Shown piece after piece: positions 1-5,889 of a stretch of 7,275 bases of DNA. The DNA lies in assembly GCA_947441695.1 (NCBI GenBank), contig CANEUK010000072.1, positions 1 to 7,275 of the forward strand, in the 5' to 3' direction. The position numbers were made by a program, and so were the translations under genes. The notes beneath the pieces are model-generated. The model had not been told where the DNA came from. It searched no databases and saw nothing but the letters and a program-made list of their open reading frames with translations. This stretch comes from Rickettsiales bacterium (GTDB lineage Bacteria > Pseudomonadota > Alphaproteobacteria > Rickettsiales > UBA1997). Numbering within the stretch: the first letter of the stretch is position 1; each line of letters opens with the position of its first letter.

Positions 1-1493
1 GAGACGTTGTAGATGTTTTTTTAGAAAGATTAGAAAACAAAAGAGGCGAATTAATAATTAGCCGCGATAACGCCAGAAGATATAATAATTGGTATTTTTT
101 GAAAAATTGTTTGGAAGACAAAACTACAATTGAAGGCAAAATTATTGGCAAAGTTAAAGGCGGTTTTGCTGCTGATGTCAATGGCATCACTTGTTTTTTA
201 CCAAGAAGCCAAGTTGATACTATGTTGCTTTCTGACGATAGTTTTTTGATTAACAAGGTTGAAAAATTACAAGTCTTAAAAATTGATGATGTTCGTGGAA
301 ACGTTGTGGTTTCTCGTCGAGCAATTCTCGAAACTCAACGCAACGTAGAAAAAGACAAAGTTCTTTCTACAATTAGAGTTGGCGATGCTTTAGATGGAAT
401 TGTAAAAAATATTACAGATTACGGAGCTTTCGTTGATTTTGGCAGTTTTGATGGCTTGTTGCACTTAACGGATATTTCTTGGTGTCGCGTTAGACATCCG
501 TCGGAAGTTCTAAAAATTGGTCAAGAAGTTAGGGTTCAAGTAATCAAATTCGATCTTGAAACTAAGAGAATTTCCTTAGGCATGAAACAGTTGCAACAAA
601 ATCCTTGGGAATCAATTTCACAAAGATATCCAGTTGGCGCAACGCTGAAAGGAAAAGTTACAAATATCACAACTTATGGTGCTTTTGTTGAAATAGAGTC
701 TGGAATTGAAGGGCTGGTTCACGTATCAGAAATGAGTTGGCTAAAAAATAATTCAACACCAAGTAAATTTATCACTCCTGGACAAGAAGTAGAAGTGATG
801 ATTTTGGATATTAATTCACAGAATCATCGAATTTCACTTGGAATGAAACAGTGCGAAAAAAACCCTTGGCAAGCTTTTTCTGAAAAATATCAAGTTGGAG
901 ATATTGTTGAAGGCGTTGTTAAAAATTTTACAGAGTTTGGTTTATTCATTGGATTTGATAGCGGAGTTGATGGCTTAATTCACCTCTCCGACATTTCTTC
1001 CGAAGGAACAGAAGAAGAAATTTTGAAAAAATTCAAGAAGGACGAAAAAATTAAAGTTATGGTTCTTGGAAGTAACTACGAAAAAGAACGAATCAGCCTT
1101 GGAATTAGACAGCTTGATAGCAAAACTTTTAAAGAAGATCTTAATAAAATTGAAGCTGGCTTAATCATTTCTTGCGTAGTTATTAATGTAAAAAAAGATT
1201 TCTTAGAAGTTGAGCTTGATAGCGGTTTGAAAGCAATCATCAAAAGGCTTGATCTATCAAATAATAAACAAGAGCAAAGAACTGAAAGATACGAAATCGG
1301 CGATCGAATTGAAGCAAAAGTTATGCTATTCAATAAAATTAGCGGAAAACTGCTTTTATCTATTAAAGACATAGAATCTGACGAAAAACAGCTTCATCTA
1401 TATTCAAACTCGGAAGGTAACGCAACCATTGGAAGTATTGCTGGAAATGTTTTAGAATCTTTAGCAATAAATCAAAAACAAACCGAAGAGTAG
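1..1493 (+). CDS. rpsA: 30S ribosomal protein S1 (5'-truncated by window edge)
   Basis: S1 binds mRNA on the small ribosomal subunit and helps load leaders that lack strong Shine-Dalgarno sequences or are structured. The frame is open from base 3, so the gene enters from the left; a TTG at 99 is internal, because upstream residues (DVVDVFLERLEN, then ISRDNARRYNNW) match the end of S1 domain 1 and the following linker. 496 codons are visible. By alignment from memory with E. coli S1 (about 557 residues), roughly 60 N-terminal residues are missing. S1-fold repeats follow: domain 2 near bases 123-333 (KVKGGF, CFLPRSQVD), domain 3 near 378-593 (TDYGAFVDF, GLLHLTDISW), domain 4 near 633-851 (TTYGAFVEI, GLVHVSEMSW), domain 5 near 894-1112 (TEFGLFIGF, GLIHLSDIS) and a diverged domain 6 near 1152-1373. 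The short tail SEGNATIGSIAGNVL is of alphaproteobacterial type. TAG stop; sppA begins 4 bases later. Confidence 0.97.
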   Translation, partial: DVVDVFLERLENKRGELIISRDNARRYNNWYFLKNCLEDKTTIEGKIIGKVKGGFAADVNGITCFLPRSQVDTMLLSDDSFLINKVEKLQVLKIDDVRGNVVVSRRAILETQRNVEKDKVLSTIRVGDALDGIVKNITDYGAFVDFGSFDGLLHLTDISWCRVRHPSEVLKIGQEVRVQVIKFDLETKRISLGMKQLQQNPWESISQRYPVGATLKGKVTNITTYGAFVEIESGIEGLVHVSEMSWLKNNSTPSKFITPGQEVEVMILDINSQNHRISLGMKQCEKNPWQAFSEKYQVGDIVEGVVKNFTEFGLFIGFDSGVDGLIHLSDISSEGTEEEILKKFKKDEKIKVMVLGSNYEKERISLGIRQLDSKTFKEDLNKIEAGLIISCVVINVKKDFLEVELDSGLKAIIKRLDLSNNKQEQRTERYEIGDRIEAKVMLFNKISGKLLLSIKDIESDEKQLHLYSNSEGNATIGSIAGNVLESLAINQKQTEE

Positions 1494-1495
1494 GA
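1485..1495 (+). promoter_or_regulatory. Purine-rich Shine-Dalgarno-like site for sppA
   Basis: The bases GAAGAGTAGGA overlap the rpsA stop codon and lie just before the sppA ATG at 1498. GAAGAG is 7 bases from the start and AGGA only 2, so the site is imperfect. It is still the best such site in front of any gene in the window and fits translation of sppA by ribosomes finishing rpsA. Confidence 0.45.
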
Positions 1496-1497
1496 TT

Positions 1498-2421
1498 ATG
1501 AACTTATCCGACAATCTCGCTGCCTTAATTTATCTTAAAAACAAAGTTCATAAGTGGAAAAACATTGCTCTGATTTTTGCAATTTTTTCCATTTTGCTTG
1601 CGATAAGATTTATTTTTGGCGGCGAATTGTCGGAAGATTTTGTTGATGGAGACTATATCGCCAACATCAAAATCGAAGGTGTAATTTTTGAAGATGATTT
1701 TCGTAGTCAAATATTAAAAAAAATTGCCGAAGAAAAATCCGTTAAAGCTGTTTTGATAAATATTGATAGCCCAGGAGGGGGAATTGTTGGTAGCGAAATT
1801 TTATTTAATAATTTGAGAGAAATTTCCTTATTAAAACCAACAGTTGTTTTAATGGGATCTCTTGCTGCATCTGGCGGATATATGGCAAGTATTGCTTCCG
1901 ATCACATAATTGCCCATAATGGAACTTTAACTGGTTCAATTGGAGTTTTAATGGAATCTCACGAAATAACCGAGTTAGCAAATAAAATCGGGGTTAGATT
2001 TAGAACCTATAAATCTTCTCCACTTAAAGGAAGTCCGTCGCCTTTTGAAAAAACAAATCCCTTGGTTGAAAACGTCATAAAAGAATCAATAGACGATTCT
2101 CACAAATTTTTTTCTGACCTAGTAACGCAAAGAAGGGGTAAAAAAATAAATCCAAAATTAATAAATGAAGTTTTTGATGGTCGAGTTTTTACTGGAAGAC
2201 AAGCTTTAAAAGCTGGATTGATTGATGAAATAGGAGACACAAAAGAAGCTATTGCTTATTTAAGTTCTCAAAAAATTGATGTAAAAAAACTACCTCTAAA
2301 AGAAGTTAAAATTTCAAAACAAGAGGATAAAATTTTTGATAAAATTTTTGGAATTTTACCATTTTTTAATAACTCAATGGATGGCAAACACGACAACCAA
2401 ATTATGGCAATAATTCGCTAA
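1498..2421 (+). CDS. sppA: Signal peptide peptidase SppA (small, protease IV-like, S49 family)
   Basis: Membrane-bound serine protease of family S49 that cleaves left-over signal peptides in the membrane. The 307-residue protein has a short N-terminal cytoplasmic stretch, one signal-anchor segment at about residues 23-40 (IALIFAIFSILLAIRFIF) and a periplasmic protease domain. Visible landmarks are INIDSPGG at 87-94, the nucleophile region SLAASGGYMAS with probable catalytic Ser125, TGSIGV at 145-150, and TYKSSPLKGSPSPF with probable general-base Lys177. These form the Ser/Lys dyad of the family. The length fits the short bacterial SppA, not the 67-kDa tandem enterobacterial type. The ATG starts 4 bases after the rpsA stop, so cotranscription and translational coupling are likely. 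The charged tail after about residue 260 is poorly conserved in my reading. Catalytic residue assignment is by motif recall, not alignment. Confidence 0.93.
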   Translation: MNLSDNLAALIYLKNKVHKWKNIALIFAIFSILLAIRFIFGGELSEDFVDGDYIANIKIEGVIFEDDFRSQILKKIAEEKSVKAVLINIDSPGGGIVGSEILFNNLREISLLKPTVVLMGSLAASGGYMASIASDHIIAHNGTLTGSIGVLMESHEITELANKIGVRFRTYKSSPLKGSPSPFEKTNPLVENVIKESIDDSHKFFSDLVTQRRGKKINPKLINEVFDGRVFTGRQALKAGLIDEIGDTKEAIAYLSSQKIDVKKLPLKEVKISKQEDKIFDKIFGILPFFNNSMDGKHDNQIMAIIR

Positions 2422-2460
2422 AAAAAAGCATTTAAAACCTTGTCAGACTTGGTTTTAAAT
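2420..2460 (-). terminator. Hairpin with T tract only on the - strand
   Basis: ATTTAAAACC (2430-2439) and GGTTTTAAAT (2451-2460) form a perfect 10-bp stem with an 11-base loop. On the - strand the stem is followed by GC and then eight Ts (complement of the A run 2420-2427), the order expected of an intrinsic terminator. On the + strand the run of As precedes the stem and no T tract follows, so it is a poor terminator for sppA. The stem has only two G-C pairs. It may stop antisense transcription into sppA, or it may be a 3' end-protecting hairpin for the rpsA-sppA mRNA. Confidence 0.4.
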
Positions 2461-2498
2461 CTCCGTGTAGTTTATATTTGCTATTTAAATTGTCGTGA

Positions 2499-2533
2499 TT
2501 AGCTTGCCCCGCTCTTTGGGTCTTTGTAGCTAA
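2499..2533. other. Potential structured element in the sppA-acpP spacer
   Basis: TTAGCT (2499-2504) and AGCTAA (2528-2533) form a 6-bp stem enclosing a second possible stem, CCC (2508-2510) with GGG (2518-2520). The enclosed bases form a small G/C-rich pocket inside otherwise very AT-rich spacer. It could be part of the acpP 5' leader or of a small RNA on either strand. I do not recognise a known riboswitch or RNA family, and the pairing could be chance. Confidence 0.25.
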
Positions 2534-2588
2534 GATTTCATCTATAAACATATCTAAATTTACCTCTTACTAATCAATATTTAAACTT

Positions 2589-2831
2589 ATGACTAATAAC
2601 AGCGAGATTTTTGACAGAGTTAAAAAAATCATCATCAACCACTTAGGTGCCGAAGAAGCAAAAGTTATTGAAGCGGCAAACTTCATTGATGACTTAGGCG
2701 CGGATAGCCTAGATCAAGTAGAGCTAGTTATGGCATTTGAAGAAGAGTTTGGAATTGAAATTCCTGACGAGGCTGCGGAAAAAATCACAACTGTTGGAAG
2801 TGCTGTAAAATACATTTCAGAGAATATGTAA
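2589..2831 (+). CDS. acpP: Acyl carrier protein
   Basis: Small acidic cytosolic carrier that holds growing acyl chains as a thioester on a 4'-phosphopantetheine arm during type II fatty-acid synthesis and donates acyl groups to phospholipid and lipid A synthesis. The 80-residue product is the usual length. The attachment motif is [20 protein letters not shown], with the modified serine at Ser40 in Asp39-Ser40-Leu41; helix 2 ([15 protein letters not shown]) and the later [14 protein letters not shown] segment are typical. The ATG is preceded by AT-rich leader without a Shine-Dalgarno sequence. No fab gene (fabD, fabG, fabF) lies beside it: sppA is upstream and an unrelated small gene downstream. 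The 167-base spacer before it and the strong terminator after it suggest a monocistronic unit, which suits an abundant protein, although I could not pick a convincing promoter. Confidence 0.97.
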   Translation: MTNNSEIFDRVKKIIINHLGAEEAKVIEAANFIDDLGADSLDQVELVMAFEEEFGIEIPDEAAEKITTVGSAVKYISENM

Positions 2832-2853
2832 TCCTTCTCTATGATAATTTACA

Positions 2854-2896
2854 AAAAACCCCTAAAGATAAGTTTTTAGGGGTTTTTGTTTTTTTT
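2854..2896 (+). terminator. Intrinsic terminator of acpP
   Basis: A perfect 13-bp stem pairs AAAAACCCCTAAA (2854-2866) with TTTAGGGGTTTTT (2875-2887) around an 8-base loop. The four C-G pairs form the core, and the T run continues to 2896 with one G interruption. It begins 22 bases after the acpP stop. The A run on its left side would let it work weakly in the other direction too. Confidence 0.9.
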
Positions 2897-3016
2897 AAAC
2901 CAAGCTAATCTCTTGATAGTGATAAAAAATTATTTTTGAGAAAAAACTGCGACTGAAAATGTAAGAATTCAACGTCATTTTCTGAACAATATTTTTACTA
3001 AAAAGACGAGTTTTAT

Positions 3017-3028
3017 TCTATCGATAGA
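3017..3028. repeat. 12-base perfect palindrome TCTATCGATAGA
   Basis: The dyad is centred 33 bases before the ATG at 3056 and sits where a promoter or operator of that small gene would lie. Its core TATCGATA recurs at 3806-3813, about 100 bases upstream of ftsH. It could be an operator half-site pair, but a 12-base palindrome in AT-rich DNA may also arise by chance. Confidence 0.3.
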
Positions 3029-3055
3029 TTCGTAGTTTATTAAAGATAAATTGCC

Positions 3056-3400
3056 ATGGATTACAAATACATGATATTAAGCGCCTTGTTAGGCGGAATC
3101 GGAACTCTAATTCTATTGCCATTTACATGGTATATGGAACAAAAAAAATTAAGATATCACGCAAGAAAAGATCTACTTTTAGAAATAAGAAATTTTTTAG
3201 CATCTAATCAATACAATCAATTAACTTTCAGTAATACGGTCGAATATTCTAAAATAATGCCTCACCTTTCGCAGTCAGTTAGAGAAAGCGTCCAAGGCAG
3301 AAATATTACCATCATTATTGGCAGAGGTGGAGAGGTTATTAAAACATTAGTTCTTGATGATCTAACAAGGTTAGAAAAAGATTGGAAAATTTTTAAGTAA
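3056..3400 (+). CDS. Hypothetical small membrane-anchored protein, 114 residues
   Basis: I do not recognise this family. Residues about 7-27 (ILSALLGGIGTLILLPFTWYM) form one hydrophobic segment, followed at once by a basic stretch, EQKKLRYHARKD. By the positive-inside rule this predicts an N-terminus outside and a cytoplasmic domain of about 85 residues. That domain has a likely helix (DLLLEIRNFLAS, 39-50), a polar middle, then ITIIIGRGGEVIKTLVLDDL (84-103), which could be a beta hairpin turning at Gly89-Gly92 or a KH-like GxxG loop, and a final charged helix. The start has no Shine-Dalgarno sequence. Amino-acid composition and A/T-rich codons look like those of the neighbours, so it is probably a real gene. 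It stands alone between the acpP terminator and a long non-coding stretch, so context gives no function. Confidence 0.65.
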   Translation: MDYKYMILSALLGGIGTLILLPFTWYMEQKKLRYHARKDLLLEIRNFLASNQYNQLTFSNTVEYSKIMPHLSQSVRESVQGRNITIIIGRGGEVIKTLVLDDLTRLEKDWKIFK

Positions 3401-3551
3401 AAAACTATTCAAAGCCAACTTTAGAAGAACATCGCAAGCCACAAAAAATTTCAAAAATAACCCATATCAAACTGTCAATTATAAACTTTCTAATTACGAA
3501 TCGCCCCAATAATTATTCGCCGCGACTACAAAACAATAAATCAATCTTTGT

Positions 3552-3597
3552 TTATTCTTAACTTTGAATTTTTGGTAAAAATTTGCCCAAAGAATAA
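3552..3597. repeat. Nested AT-rich inverted repeat
   Basis: TTATTCTT (3552-3559) pairs with AAGAATAA (3590-3597). Inside it AATTTTT (3567-3573) pairs with AAAAATT (3577-3583) around GGT. The right outer arm is also the start of the first 25-base tandem unit. Nearly all pairs are A-T, so the structure is weak and may be incidental. Confidence 0.3.
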
Positions 3598-3638
3598 TAC
3601 TGTATAACTTGATAAAGAATAACATCGCACAACTTGAT
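3589..3638. repeat. Tandem duplication of a 25-base unit
   Basis: Units 3589-3613 and 3614-3638 are directly adjacent and agree at 20 of 25 positions. The first nine bases (AAAGAATAA) and the last eight (AACTTGAT) are identical. The five differences all fall in the middle and all are C/T exchanges on the + strand. The copies are followed by one more shared base (A) but no third copy. The repeat lies about 270-320 bases upstream of ftsH. Confidence 0.75.
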
Positions 3639-3683
3639 ACAGTCTATCTCTTTGTTGCATTTTTTTCTTAAAAATCCTTTGCC

Positions 3684-3708
3684 AAAAACTATCAAAAAAA
3701 TAGTTTTT
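3684..3708. other. AT-rich hairpin
   Basis: AAAAACTAT (3684-3692) and ATAGTTTTT (3700-3708) form a perfect 9-bp stem with a 7-base loop. There is only one G-C pair, and the T run is inside the stem instead of after it. It could be a weak bidirectional terminator, but I would not rely on it. Confidence 0.25.
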
Positions 3709-3910
3709 ATTACACGCAATTTTTTCAGATTTTTTAAAACAACCCTTGAAAATTTAGGTTAAAAAAACCTTAAGTTGGAGCGAAGATTTAAATTCTTTAG
3801 TTATTTATCGATACTCCTCATATTTAAGACGCAAGTTATTGAAATTTTTTATTTCATTCATAACTCTGAAATTCTTTTTTAGTGCTTGTTAAAATATTAA
3901 AAATTTCTTC

Positions 3911-5788
3911 ATGAAAAATTCTGGAAAAAACCTTTTGGTTTGGATAGTGATTTTTGCTGTGATAATGGCAGTTTCAAATATCATTGGTGGTGCCGATGGA
4001 ATATCTGGCAATAAGTTAATTTTTAGTGAATTTATCAAAAAAGTTGATGCTGGCGAAGTTCTTCAAGTTGACATAAAAGGTGATGACTTATTTGGAAAAC
4101 TCAAAAATGGCGGACAATTTTATACTTATCTTCCCGTATACCCAAACCTAGTTGAAACTCTTCAAGAAAAAGGGGTTGAAATAAATGCAGTTCCTCTTGT
4201 TAGTAAATCTGAAAAAGTAGTTGCTGGAATTTTGGGTTGGCTTCCTTTTATTTTAATGATTGGTTTGTGGATTTATTTTTCACGAAGCTCTGGCGGAGCT
4301 GGTGGTCGTGGCGGTGCTTTTGGTTTTGGTAAATCACGCGCCAAACTTTTACAAGAAAGCAAAACCAAAGTTACATTCGCTGATGTTGCTGGAATTGACG
4401 AGGCAAAACAAGAACTCACCGAAATTGTCGATTTTTTAAAAGACGCCAAAAAATATACCGAGGTTGGAGCAAAAATACCGCGCGGATGCTTATTAATTGG
4501 CTCTCCTGGAACTGGAAAAACCCTTCTTGCGCGCGCTATCGCTGGCGAAGCTGGCGTGCCGTTTTTTTCAATTTCTGGTTCTGACTTTGTTGAAATGTTT
4601 GTGGGCGTTGGAGCCAGCCGCGTGCGCGATATGTTTGAACAATCAAAAAAATCGGCTCCTTGTATTGTTTTTATTGACGAAATTGATGCGGTCGGACGTC
4701 ATCGCGGTTCGGGAGTTGGCGGCGGAAATGACGAGCGCGAACAAACCTTAAACCAATTATTGGTTGAAATGGATGGATTTTCTGAAAATGAAGGTGTGGT
4801 AATTATTGCCGCAACCAATCGCCCAGATGTTTTAGATCGCGCCTTGCTTCGCCCGGGCAGGTTTGATCGTCAAATTATGGTTCCAAATCCCGACATTCAA
4901 GGTCGCGAACAAATTTTGGCAGTTCATATGAAAAAAATTGCCGCTGCTGCCGACATTGATGTTAAAACAATTGCTCGTGGCACGCCAGGATTTGCGGGAG
5001 CTGATTTAGCCAATTTAATCAACGAAGGAGCCCTTCTAGCGGCGCGCTACAACCAAAAGATGGTGACAATGAAAAATCTCGAAGAAGCCAAAGATAAAAT
5101 CATGATGGGAGCAGAAAGAAAATCGATGGTCATGCAAAAATCTGAAAAAGAACTTACGGCTTATCACGAGTCAGGACACGCAATTACGGCACTTAACTGC
5201 GTCAATTCTGATCCAATTCACAAGGCTACTATAATTCCGCGTGGTCGCGCTTTGGGTTTGGTTATGCGATTGCCCGAAACTGATCGCTTTTCGGTAACAC
5301 GTGCTAAGTTGCACGATGATTTGGTTGTTGCGATGGGTGGTCGCGCTGCCGAAGAATTAATTTTTGGTTACGAAAAAGTTACAACCGGAGCCTCTTCCGA
5401 CATTACTCAAGCAACTAACATGGCGAGAAGTATGGTTACGCGTTGGGGATTGAGCGACAAAGTTGGAACAATAGATTATAGCGAAGATGACGGAGGAAAG
5501 TTTTATGCAGCACAAAAAGTTTTTTCAGAAGAAACAGGGAAAATTATTGATGAAGAAGTTAAACGAATAGTTCACGAAGCCCTAATTCGCGCCAAACAAA
5601 TTTTAAATGACAAAAAAGACGATTTAGAAAAATTAGCGCAAGCTTTGCTAGAATACGAAACTCTTAGTGGCGACGAAATTAAAGAGTTGTTGGCAGGAAA
5701 AGAAATTAGAAAAACCAACGCGCCAACTACAAGTGCCGCTAGCATTACAACAAGCTTTATACCCAACGTTGAAAACGACGTAATTTAA
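3911..5788 (+). CDS. ftsH: ATP-dependent zinc metalloprotease FtsH
   Basis: Inner-membrane hexameric AAA+ protease that degrades misassembled membrane proteins and short-lived regulators. The 625-residue protein has the full family layout. Two membrane segments (about 8-26 and 104-123) flank a periplasmic domain, then come a glycine-rich linker, the AAA module and the M41 peptidase. Visible motifs are Walker A GSPGTGKT (197-204, Lys203), pore loop MFVG (229-232), Walker B IVFIDEID (252-259), the second region of homology [19 protein letters not shown] with arginine fingers Arg314 and Arg317, the zinc site HESGH (His419, Glu420, His423) and the third ligand Asp497 in GASSD. Walker A has Ser where GPPGTGKT is commoner. 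The C-terminal tail after about residue 600 is Thr/Ser/Ala-rich and looks disordered. The ATG gives a typical short N-terminus but has no Shine-Dalgarno sequence. G/C-ending codons are somewhat more common than in the flanking genes. Confidence 0.98.
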   Translation: MKNSGKNLLVWIVIFAVIMAVSNIIGGADGISGNKLIFSEFIKKVDAGEVLQVDIKGDDLFGKLKNGGQFYTYLPVYPNLVETLQEKGVEINAVPLVSKSEKVVAGILGWLPFILMIGLWIYFSRSSGGAGGRGGAFGFGKSRAKLLQESKTKVTFADVAGIDEAKQELTEIVDFLKDAKKYTEVGAKIPRGCLLIGSPGTGKTLLARAIAGEAGVPFFSISGSDFVEMFVGVGASRVRDMFEQSKKSAPCIVFIDEIDAVGRHRGSGVGGGNDEREQTLNQLLVEMDGFSENEGVVIIAATNRPDVLDRALLRPGRFDRQIMVPNPDIQGREQILAVHMKKIAAAADIDVKTIARGTPGFAGADLANLINEGALLAARYNQKMVTMKNLEEAKDKIMMGAERKSMVMQKSEKELTAYHESGHAITALNCVNSDPIHKATIIPRGRALGLVMRLPETDRFSVTRAKLHDDLVVAMGGRAAEELIFGYEKVTTGASSDITQATNMARSMVTRWGLSDKVGTIDYSEDDGGKFYAAQKVFSEETGKIIDEEVKRIVHEALIRAKQILNDKKDDLEKLAQALLEYETLSGDEIKELLAGKEIRKTNAPTTSAASITTSFIPNVENDVI

Positions 5789-5809
5789 TATTTTTTTAAG
5801 GGTTTTATT

Positions 5810-5829
5810 TAGTTGAATTTAAGCAACTA
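5810..5829. other. Small hairpin in the ftsH-dnaN spacer
   Basis: TAGTTG (5810-5815) and CAACTA (5824-5829) form a 6-bp stem with an 8-base loop, followed by CTTTTCT. It is too weak to call a terminator with confidence. No other terminator separates ftsH from dnaN in the 101-base spacer, so read-through is possible. Confidence 0.25.
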
Positions 5830-5889
5830 CTTTTCTAAGTTTTGCCATCTTTTCAAGCCATCTAAAAATCACAAAAATCAATTTCAAAC

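Larger units (their letters stand above)
3401..3910. other. 510-base gene-free region before ftsH
   Basis: No convincing coding frame, tRNA or known RNA is visible on either strand. The region is very A/T-rich with many T runs. It holds the 25-base tandem repeat at 3589-3638, an AT-rich dyad at 3552-3597, a weak interrupted hairpin at 3630-3657 followed by seven Ts (3660-3666) that could end a transcript from the small upstream gene, a hairpin at 3684-3708, and TATCGATA at 3806-3813. The ftsH promoter must lie here or upstream. TTGAAA at 3839-3844 is a possible -35 hexamer, but no good -10 follows at the right distance. Such gaps are common in reduced alphaproteobacterial genomes and may be remains of lost genes. 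Confidence 0.5.

Noticed and set aside
99..101. TTG as the start of the rpsA product
   Set aside because: The same frame is open to the left edge and its upstream residues match S1 domain 1 and the following linker, so the TTG is an internal leucine codon.
1076..1372. Open frame on the - strand inside rpsA
   Set aside because: It is antisense to conserved S1 domains 5 and 6, has no recognisable motif, and is a by-product of coding-strand composition.
2497..2910. 10-base inverted repeat GATTAGCTTG / CAAGCTAATC flanking acpP
   Set aside because: The match does not extend beyond 10 bases, and one such pair within 400 bases is not far from chance. There are no target duplications or transposase traces.
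2955..2982. GAAAATG/CATTTTC hairpin after the acpP terminator
   Set aside because: A 7-bp, mostly A-T stem with a 14-base loop and no following T tract is not distinctive.
3028..3031. GANTC methylation site (GATTC at 3027-3031) as a cell-cycle signal before the orphan gene
   Set aside because: It is a single short site, expected by chance, and the presence of CcrM in this organism is unknown.
3839..3867. TTGAAA as -35 of an ftsH promoter
   Set aside because: The bases 16-18 positions downstream (TAACTCT) are a poor -10, so I did not annotate a promoter.
4497..4751. 84-codon + frame inside ftsH
   Set aside because: It overlaps the AAA core, where the FtsH motifs are unambiguous; the other frame shows no domain.
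5789..5889. Replication origin near dnaN
   Set aside because: No DnaA-box-like TTATNCACA was found on either strand in this spacer or in the gap before ftsH, and dnaA is absent.
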